Assembly: GCA_031553835.1 (NCBI GenBank)
Contig: JAVBKX010000032.1
Coordinates: forward strand, 1 to 13,009
Length of the DNA stretch: 13,009 bases
From: JAVBKX01 sp031553835
Lineage (GTDB): Bacteria; Bacteroidota; Bacteroidia; Bacteroidales; Azobacteroidaceae
Reading direction: 5' to 3'
Part shown: piece after piece, positions 8,038-13,009 of the stretch
Layout of the letters: each line of letters begins with the position of its first letter
How positions within the stretch are numbered: the first letter of the stretch is position 1
Notes under the pieces: model-generated
Databases searched by the model: none
The model's input: only the letters and a program-made list of their open reading frames with translations
Told to the model about the DNA's origin: nothing
Translations under genes and position numbers: made by a program

Positions 8038-9087
8038 TTTTATTGTAATCATTGTCGCTCCAAAACCGTATTCCCGAAACGAAGCATCCTGACATGTATA
8101 TTTAGGATATTTTACTTTCAATTCAGTCAAAATCGCATTTCGAAGCACTCCTTCTCCTTTTCCGTGAATAAACACAATCCGCTGACCTGGTTTCGATTTA
8201 TATTGCTCCAACGTTTCCCTGAACTTATCTAATTGCACATTCAGCATATCGGTATTGTTCAAACCGGTAGTATTATCGATCAATTCATGAATATGCAAAT
8301 CGACTTCTATTATATCCGGTTTCCGGTTTTTTCTCGCCGGAGCAGGCTGTCTATCCGGTTCCTGTTTTATTTTTTGAGTCATCGCCTCCTGTAAATCGGT
8401 AGCAGAAATCAACATTTCCCTTTCAGCAGTATCATTCACGACCACAGGATAGATTAATGCCTCATCTTCAAAAAAATCATTTTCTCTAAAACTGTGCAAT
8501 TTATAAAACTTCACCCCATCGATCCTCAATTCCACACTATACGGATTTTTCAGGCTATAAGGTTTATCCTTTTTAAATGCAACCAATTGCACACATACTT
8601 TCTCCAGGTCATTCAACTGTTCTTTCGAAAATTCTTCCAAAAACAATTGTGTATTCGGTTCAACAATGCCACAAATCCGGCTGTTCCATGCATTATTTTC
8701 CCGATTCATATAATTGTAAAACAGGAAATAGTTGCTGTCGTTGACCAAATACGCTTCAAAATTGCATTTTCCCAATTCCTTGATATTCATGGGAAGATAC
8801 GCCAGGTAAACATTCAATTTATCTCCGCCGGGAATTTCTACTATCGAACGAACTTCCTGCGTCCGATTTTCCGGTTTAATCTCCGCTGCCGGTTTTGCAT
8901 CAGGCTGCTTTACCACTGTGGGTTTCGCGGTAAAATCATCCCGATCAACCACTACACATTCCCGAATTAATGCAGGAACTTCAAAACCATCCACGTCTTC
9001 CACATACACAATATCTTTGCCATCAAAACGCCGGACAATTCCACCTCCAACTGCATTCAAAAATCGTACCTTATCTCCTATTTTCAT
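8032..9087 (-). CDS. DUF2027/Smr-domain protein (MutS2 C-terminal-like nuclease domain)
   Basis: This 351-residue cytoplasmic protein combines an N-terminal region of the DUF2027 type with a C-terminal Smr domain. The N terminus MKIGDKVRFLNAVGGGIVRR resembles a small SH3/KOW-like barrel. A middle section (about 80-220) is likely beta-rich. A charged linker (about 235-256) with basic residues precedes the Smr domain at 257-351, which carries DLH (263-265), FIHGKGEG (306-313) and a C-terminal YGFGATMITIKN. In MutS2 and related proteins the Smr domain nicks or cleaves nucleic acid, in some cases at stalled ribosomes, and the DLH and HGxGxG motifs are essential. MutS ATPase domains are absent. 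The precise role in Bacteroidota is not known. It is the first gene of the minus-strand operon and diverges from queA. Confidence 0.85.
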   Translation of the reverse strand: MKIGDKVRFLNAVGGGIVRRFDGKDIVYVEDVDGFEVPALIRECVVVDRDDFTAKPTVVKQPDAKPAAEIKPENRTQEVRSIVEIPGGDKLNVYLAYLPMNIKELGKCNFEAYLVNDSNYFLFYNYMNRENNAWNSRICGIVEPNTQLFLEEFSKEQLNDLEKVCVQLVAFKKDKPYSLKNPYSVELRIDGVKFYKLHSFRENDFFEDEALIYPVVVNDTAEREMLISATDLQEAMTQKIKQEPDRQPAPARKNRKPDIIEVDLHIHELIDNTTGLNNTDMLNVQLDKFRETLEQYKSKPGQRIVFIHGKGEGVLRNAILTELKVKYPKYTCQDASFREYGFGATMITIKN

Positions 9088-9111
9088 GCATTACTAATTT
9101 ATTTGTTTACC

Positions 9112-9176
9112 ACAATAGACACATAGAACACAATAACCTAAAGTCGTAATTCTTATGTGATCTATGTGACTATTGT
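9112..9176. repeat. Imperfect inverted repeat, REP/MITE-like hairpin
   Basis: The left arm at 9112-9136 and right arm at 9153-9176 can pair at 22 positions: ACAATAG with CTATTGT, CACATAGA with TCTATGTG, CACA with TGTG and TAA with TTA. Two mismatches and one bulge separate these blocks, and the loop is 16 bases. It lies between the divergent Smr and queA genes. The arms repeat the words CACATAG and CTATGTG. There is no T run and no transcript end here, so it is unlikely to be a terminator. It looks like a small dispersed palindromic element. Confidence 0.6.
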
Positions 9177-9211
9177 CATGAACATCATTACAATTATTCT
9201 GCAAAGTTGCG

Positions 9212-9219
9212 TATTTTTG
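9212..9219 (+). promoter_or_regulatory. Candidate -7 box of the queA-like gene
   Basis: TATTTTTG matches the Bacteroidota -7 consensus TAnnTTTG. It lies 20 bases before the ATG at 9240, implying a short leader. The -33 position holds only a weak TTAC-like sequence, so the promoter call rests on the -7 box and location. Confidence 0.5.
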
Positions 9220-9239
9220 CATAAAATATCAAACACATA

Positions 9240-10469
9240 ATGGAAAACGACATAAGAAACATTCCGATTGATTTATATAACTACACCCTGCCCGATGAAC
9301 GCATTGCCAAATTTCCGTTGCCCAACCGAGACCAGTCCAGATTATTGGTCCGGGCAAAAGACGGAAATATTTCAGATACAACATTCTCTAACTTAGCACA
9401 ATATTTACCGGAGAAATCATTGTTGGTATTCAACAACACCAAGGTCATTCAAGCCCGATTAATTTTTCATAAAGAAAATGGAACTCCGATCGAAATATTT
9501 TGCTTAGAACCAAAAATACCGGCCGACTATGCTCAGATTTTTATTCAGAACAAATCCTGTACATGGCTTTGTTTGGTCGGAAAATCGAAACGCTGGAAAG
9601 AGGGGAAGCTTAAACTTGAGGTGGAAGGTGCTGGGTACAAGGTGCCGGGAAAGATTACTGCGGAACGGCTGGAATCGTATGGCGATACTCATTTAATCCG
9701 GTTTGAGTGGGATAATCCGGAGTGGTCGTTTGCAGAAATCCTTGAATCTGTCGGCGAACTTCCGATTCCTCCTTATTTAAATCGCAAAACGGAAGAACTG
9801 GATAAAGAAACATATCAAACTGTATATTCAAAAATCAAAGGTTCTGTGGCGGCGCCCACTGCCGGATTGCATTTCACTCCGGCCGTTTTCGATTCTTTAA
9901 AAGAGAAACAAATCGATTGCGAAGAGTTGACCTTGCATGTTGGCGCCGGAACTTTCAAACCGGTGAAAACAGAAACAATTGCCAACCATGAAATGCATTC
10001 AGAATGTTTTACTGTCAAAAAATCCACTATTGAAAAATTACTGAACTATGAAGGTAACATCATTGCTGTAGGAACCACTTCGGTACGCACCTTGGAAAGT
10101 CTCTATTTTCTTGGTGCATTGTTACACGAAAATCCGGAATTACCTATGGAACAATTTTCGGTAACCCAATGGATGCCTTATACATACGAGAAGACTCTCC
10201 TTCCCTCACAAGCATTACGCAACCTCCTGACCTATTTAGAGAAAAACAAGTTAAACGAACTAACAGCCCGCACTCAAATCATGATTGTCCCCGGCTATCA
10301 ATTCAAACTAATCAAAGGTTTGATTACCAATTTTCATCAACCCAAAAGCACACTATTGCTACTGATATCGGCTTTCTTAAATGAAAAATGGGAAGAAGTT
10401 TACAATTATGCTCTGGCTCATGATTTTCGATTCTTAAGCTATGGAGACAGTTCATACTTAGAACAATAA
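9240..10469 (+). CDS. queA: QueA-like S-adenosylmethionine:tRNA ribosyltransferase-isomerase, long form
   Basis: QueA transfers the ribosyl group of SAM to 7-aminomethyl-7-deazaguanine in tRNA, forming epoxyqueuosine. The family motifs are present: RDQSRLLV (30-37), FNNTKVIQARL (64-74), GELPIPPYLNR (172-182), YQTVYSKIKGSVAAPTAGLHF (192-212), HVGAGTFKPV (233-242), EMHSECF (251-257), VGTTSVRTLES (277-287), NFHQPKSTLLLLISAF (364-379) and RFLSYGDSSYL (397-407). The protein has 409 residues, whereas standard QueA has about 340-360. Much of the excess lies in an insertion at about 288-343, between TTSVRTLES and the PGYQFKLIKG segment. Bacteroidota often carry both a standard QueA and this longer type, so the gene may be a paralogue whose exact reaction is unproven. 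The start ATG follows a -7 box by 20 bases; no other queuosine gene is visible. Confidence 0.85.
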   Translation: MENDIRNIPIDLYNYTLPDERIAKFPLPNRDQSRLLVRAKDGNISDTTFSNLAQYLPEKSLLVFNNTKVIQARLIFHKENGTPIEIFCLEPKIPADYAQIFIQNKSCTWLCLVGKSKRWKEGKLKLEVEGAGYKVPGKITAERLESYGDTHLIRFEWDNPEWSFAEILESVGELPIPPYLNRKTEELDKETYQTVYSKIKGSVAAPTAGLHFTPAVFDSLKEKQIDCEELTLHVGAGTFKPVKTETIANHEMHSECFTVKKSTIEKLLNYEGNIIAVGTTSVRTLESLYFLGALLHENPELPMEQFSVTQWMPYTYEKTLLPSQALRNLLTYLEKNKLNELTARTQIMIVPGYQFKLIKGLITNFHQPKSTLLLLISAFLNEKWEEVYNYALAHDFRFLSYGDSSYLEQ

Positions 10470-10520
10470 CTTGTATCTTCATTCTCCTGGAAAATACACT
10501 TAGACTACAGAGATAAGGAA

Positions 10521-10574
10521 AGAGGATGTCTTATAAAGATCGTTTCTACTTTATACGACATCCTCTAAATTTTT
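10521..10574. terminator. Strong hairpin terminator between queA and the convergent HSDR_N gene
   Basis: AGAGGATGTC (10521-10530) pairs with GACATCCTCT (10557-10566). After one T-C mismatch, TATAAAG (10532-10538) pairs with CTTTATA (10549-10555), leaving a 10-base loop. On the plus strand AAATTTTT follows, ending one base into the stop region of the minus-strand gene. It should terminate queA and may also serve the convergent gene. Confidence 0.78.
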
Positions 10575-11643
10575 ATAACTGCAATGCTCTGTCTGATGAT
10601 TTTAACAATTCGTCCGAATAACTGAATATATCGTCTAATTTTTCAATATCAAATCTTATCTCTTTTTTGCTCTCATCTATGATAGTAATAAACTTTTGTT
10701 TTCCATTAAAATATAGCCGACAAATAGTTTTTCGTTGATTATCAATCATTATGGCAAAATACGACCTTGTGTCTTTATAGATTATTCTCGCAGGTTCTAC
10801 TTTTTGCCTTAAAATAGATTTCACAATTAAATATCCTTCCATTTCTTCAAGAGTCGTAACTATTCCATCGTTTTCAGGTTCATCCTTTTGCAGCTCAACC
10901 CGCTCTGTTGATTCTTTTTCTTCTTTTGCCTCTCCTGATGCCAGTGCTGTTTTTAATCTATCTGTTATTTGGTCGTTAATATAGCTATGAATCGACTTTT
11001 TGAATAAAGCTGTAAACTGTTCAAGTATTTTAGCTGTGAATTGTCCATCATAAACGTGCTTTGAGAACAGTTTAACAAATTCAGGACCTGGATTATTAAA
11101 TTCTTCTCCAATAATGTTTTTTAATTCGCGAGTGTACTTTAATTCACTTGCAGAACTGAGTATATTCTCAACATCAAAGTATGATTTGTGAAATTTTTTT
11201 ATTTCATCAATATGGCCATCTTTGAGATCTGTCATATTTACTTGTAAAAATGGCTTTTCATCCATTTTATTTGGAGTTTCTAAATCGGTATAGAAGCGAT
11301 ATTGAATTCCATTGGTCAAGATGCCAAATTTTGCCGTTGATACATGAAAATATCTTAGCAGTTGGTTGTCGTGTAAATTTAATTCTTGCCCCCAGTGTTT
11401 ACATTCAATAAGTATGGTAGGATTCCCATCTTTCATAATTGCATAATCGATCTTCTCTCCTTTCTTAGTCCCTATGTCACAAGTGAACTCTGGAACTACT
11501 TCGAGCGGATTAAAAACATCATACCCTAATGATTGAATAAATGGCATTACAAACGCATTTTTAGTAGCCTCTTCTGTTAAAATGTTTTCTTTGAGTTTCT
11601 CTACTCTTTCTGATAATTGCTTGACTTGATCTTTAAAATCCAT
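10573..11643 (-). CDS. Orphan type I restriction R-subunit N-terminal (HSDR_N)-like protein
   Basis: This 356-residue protein has an N-terminal PD-(D/E)xK-type nuclease-like domain resembling HSDR_N. A leading coiled-coil-like helix (about 1-24) precedes TEEATKNAFVMPFIQSLGYDV, typical of this group. The putative catalytic set is GEKIDYAI (Asp66) and ILIECK (Glu80, Lys82), followed by the conserved QLLRYFHVSTAKFGILTNG. A low-complexity charged linker (about 235-260) leads to a C-terminal domain (about 264-356) starting TTLEEMEGYLIVKSILR. No helicase, methylase (HsdM) or specificity (HsdS) gene is present here, so it is not a complete type I system. Stand-alone proteins of this architecture are widespread; their role is unclear and defence is only a guess. 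It looks more AT-rich than its neighbours: 60-base blocks at 11161 and 11281 have 25% and 37% GC, against 42% and 47% at 4801 and 8821. The mobile-looking element behind its start also hints at acquisition. Confidence 0.78.
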   Translation of the reverse strand: MDFKDQVKQLSERVEKLKENILTEEATKNAFVMPFIQSLGYDVFNPLEVVPEFTCDIGTKKGEKIDYAIMKDGNPTILIECKHWGQELNLHDNQLLRYFHVSTAKFGILTNGIQYRFYTDLETPNKMDEKPFLQVNMTDLKDGHIDEIKKFHKSYFDVENILSSASELKYTRELKNIIGEEFNNPGPEFVKLFSKHVYDGQFTAKILEQFTALFKKSIHSYINDQITDRLKTALASGEAKEEKESTERVELQKDEPENDGIVTTLEEMEGYLIVKSILRQKVEPARIIYKDTRSYFAIMIDNQRKTICRLYFNGKQKFITIIDESKKEIRFDIEKLDDIFSYSDELLKSSDRALQL

Positions 11644-11703
11644 GGTAATTCATTTTGAGTGTTATTATTTTATTCTTGAATAGTCATTATATGAATAATT
11701 TTA

Positions 11704-11711
11704 CAAATATA
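11704..11711 (-). promoter_or_regulatory. Candidate -7 box of the HSDR_N-like gene
   Basis: On the minus strand this reads TATATTTG, matching TAnnTTTG. It is 60 bases ahead of the ATG at 11643. The position 19 bases further upstream reads GTTT within a T-rich run, a poor -33 match. A 14-base palindrome of six As, CG and six Ts (11728-11741) overlaps that zone. Confidence 0.45.
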
Positions 11712-11756
11712 CATTTAAAAACCTAAAAAAAAACGTTTTTTATTGGGATTTAATAT

Positions 11757-12002
11757 CAATGTCGTTTAGTTAAGATAATGAATCGAAATACAATAATGCC
11801 ACAGAGTGGCTTAGCCTTATTAACCAGCGATTTTAATCGCTGGAGAAAGGCAGCATACAAAATCAAGCTGCATCGCAGCGTAGCAGATGTCAAGCTGCGT
11901 TGCTACGCAACTAAGCGGATGAACCGATCTCACTCCAGTGGTTAAAACCACTGGTTATGAAGCCAATGTCGCTATGCGACAATTCTTAACTAAACGACAT
12001 TG
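11757..12002. mobile_element. MITE-like element with 19-bp terminal inverted repeats and six internal hairpins
   Basis: The 246-bp unit is bounded by CAATGTCGTTTAGTTAAGA (11757-11775) and its perfect reverse complement at 11984-12002. Inside are four hairpins of 5-bp stem and 3-base loop: 11798-11810 (GCCAC/GTGGC), 11867-11879 (GCTGC/GCAGC), 11899-11911 (GTTGC/GCAAC) and 11968-11980 (GTCGC/GCGAC). There are also two 9-bp hairpins with 2-base loops at 11824-11843 (CCAGCGATT arm) and 11935-11954 (CCAGTGGTT arm). The halves mirror each other: terminal repeat, small hairpin, GCC/GGCTT spacer, AACCAG hairpin. TCAAGCTGC is directly repeated at 11863 and 11890. No transposase is encoded. GGATTTA occurs at 11746-11752 and 12002-12008, a possible decayed target duplication. 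The small hairpins recall REP units mobilised by RAYT transposases, while the terminal repeats recall DDE elements; the class is undecided. Confidence 0.72.
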
Positions 12003-12189
12003 GATTTATATTGAATATGATAGTAGATTATTTAACAAAAAACTTATCAGGCTGGACAATTTTCTTCCACCGAAGGGACATGTCGGAATACTCTGTATTA
12101 CAGACAAACAATTCGGTATGATGGAGTTATTTTATGGAAGAGCTGAAGCAGAAAAACAAACCGGTTGGCAGCAATTGGAGTTGTTTTAG
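12003..12189 (+). pseudogene. Short open frame abutting the element, possible 3' gene remnant
   Basis: An open frame runs through the right end of the hairpin element and ends at TAG 12187-12189, with a plausible protein-like tail from RHWIYIEYD through KKLIRLDNFLPPKGHVGILC to GWQQLELF. The only upstream starts, GTG at 11938 and ATG at 11974, lie inside the element, so an intact protein would begin with element-encoded residues. That suggests the 5' part of an older gene was lost or displaced when the element arrived. No matching 5' half is visible on the left side of the element. I do not recognise the family, and the frame could also be non-coding. Confidence 0.35.
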
Positions 12190-12223
12190 AAATATTACAC
12201 ACTTCCTTTGGACTAATAACATT

Positions 12224-13009
12224 CTACTTACCCCATTTTTTTTCGAATTGCGCATACCTTTCATAAATATTCATCAATGTGAATTCCGTAAGCGGTTTCT
12301 TATCCGACTTAATCTTATTTTCAATTGTCTGATAATTTCCGCAGCACATTTCGTCCACACATCCGGTAGCATACAACCGTTCAATTTCGGGGAGCAGTTC
12401 AATTGCTTTGATGTCAATCAAATCGGAAGTCATCATTCCAGTTAAACTTGCATCAAAATAGTCGGAATCATCTACATTTTCCGTGTAAAAATTCAAAATA
12501 TCCCTGAACCAGTCGATAATCTCTTTTCTTCTCTCCGGTTCATACATGGCAATAATGGATGCAGCACTAAAAATGTTTAATTTCATATAAGGATCCAAGC
12601 CGGGTTCTTTGGCGTATTCCATCCATTTTGAAAGTTGGTTTTTCCCTGTATAATAAAGTGTTAATGGAATGATTTCTGTCATTGCATCTCCAAAATGGTA
12701 TTCTCTGAAAGGATCGTTTTGCCTCATCACTTCCAAAACAACCTCTAAACTGTCTTCGGCTTTTAATTCTCCAAGAAATAAGATTGCATGGAAAATCGGA
12801 GCAATATAAGGCTCTTCGATGGTGTCATTCGTAATCGCTTCGTATGTTCTGCCTATTTCATAGAGGATGATATTCTTCAGATCTTTTATCAATGATTCTC
12901 GCGGAAGCGATAATATCTTGTCAATTATTTCTCTTTCCAGGCTATTGGTGTATTCCGGAGAAAAGAAATCTTTAAGTTCCTCTTTGTGAGTCAGAATCAA
13001 TTCTTTTGG
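12224..13009 (-). CDS. DUF1186-like protein, 5' end beyond the window
   Basis: The frame is open to the right edge. A TTG codon at 13000 would be a possible start, but reading continues upstream of it (codons for P, K, E) and no ATG lies near, so the true start is probably outside the window. At least 258 residues are visible. The sequence is largely alpha-helical, with repeated helix pairs such as APIFHAILFLGELKAEDSLEVV and LNIFSAASIIAMYEP, like the HEAT-type repeats of the DUF1186 family; the assignment is from memory of the family pattern. A C-terminal CVDEMCCGNYQTIENK contains three Cys. The function is unknown. The gene is convergent with the small remnant at 12003-12189, and the 34 bases between them show no obvious terminator. 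Confidence 0.62.
   Translation of the reverse strand, partial: PKELILTHKEELKDFFSPEYTNSLEREIIDKILSLPRESLIKDLKNIILYEIGRTYEAITNDTIEEPYIAPIFHAILFLGELKAEDSLEVVLEVMRQNDPFREYHFGDAMTEIIPLTLYYTGKNQLSKWMEYAKEPGLDPYMKLNIFSAASIIAMYEPERRKEIIDWFRDILNFYTENVDDSDYFDASLTGMMTSDLIDIKAIELLPEIERLYATGCVDEMCCGNYQTIENKIKSDKKPLTEFTLMNIYERYAQFEKKWGK

Noticed and set aside
8494..8970. 158-codon plus-strand open frame
   Set aside because: It is antisense to the Smr gene, low in complexity (rich in F, I, Q, R) and has no recognisable motif.
10573..11643. Complete type I restriction-modification system
   Set aside because: No helicase domain, HsdM or HsdS gene is present in the window; only an HSDR_N-like domain can be supported.
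11728..11741. AAAAAACGTTTTTT palindrome as a terminator
   Set aside because: The stem is only A-T pairs with no loop and it lies upstream of a gene start, so it has no support as a terminator.
11757..12002. CRISPR array reading of the repeated hairpins
   Set aside because: The repeats differ in sequence, have no constant spacing and form inverted rather than direct copies; no cas gene is near.
12134..12445. 103-codon plus-strand open frame
   Set aside because: It overlaps the remnant and the DUF1186-like gene out of frame and has no supporting features.
12998..13000. TTG start for the last gene
   Set aside because: The frame stays open to the window edge and TTG starts are rare, so truncation by the window is more likely.

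Overview
The window reads as a chromosomal segment of a member of the Bacteroidota, most likely order Bacteroidales. The evidence is a promoter ahead of the tRNA that matches the Bacteroides consensus exactly (TTTG, 19 bases, TATCTTTG), genes without clear Shine-Dalgarno sequences, and gene families typical of the group: a divergent EF-G paralogue, a DUF2027/Smr protein and the long form of a QueA-like enzyme. Nothing in the sequence identifies a genus.

Left part, + strand (1-4155): a secreted CapA-type metallophosphatase-like protein, tRNA-His(GUG) with its own promoter and terminator, glmS (glucosamine-6-phosphate synthase), and 15 bases later a secreted serine hydrolase. A hairpin at 4194-4225 separates this block from the convergent minus-strand genes.

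Centre, - strand (9087 down to 4254): a DUF2027/Smr protein, a small lipoprotein and a BadF/NAGK-type sugar kinase form a compact run with a 37-base gap and then a 4-base GTGA overlap. After 150 bases comes an EF-G paralogue whose G3 motif is DCPGS instead of DTPGH, which suggests it does not hydrolyse GTP normally. A promoter-like -7 box and a 25-bp near-palindrome lie in front of it. The sugar kinase and glmS both concern amino sugars, but they are not in one operon.

Right part: the divergent queA-like gene (9240-10469) ends at a strong hairpin shared with a convergent orphan HSDR_N-type nuclease-like gene (10573-11643). Between that gene and the right edge lies a 246-bp element with 19-bp perfect terminal inverted repeats and six internal hairpins in a quasi-symmetric layout. 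It looks like a non-autonomous mobile element built from REP-like units, and a short reading frame that may be a gene remnant abuts its right end. The window closes with a DUF1186-like gene whose 5' end runs off the edge.

The most rewarding items are the EF-G paralogue with its candidate operator, the hairpin-rich element at 11757-12002, and a 14-base motif (AATTGAGAATTAAA) repeated just upstream of two genes for exported proteins.
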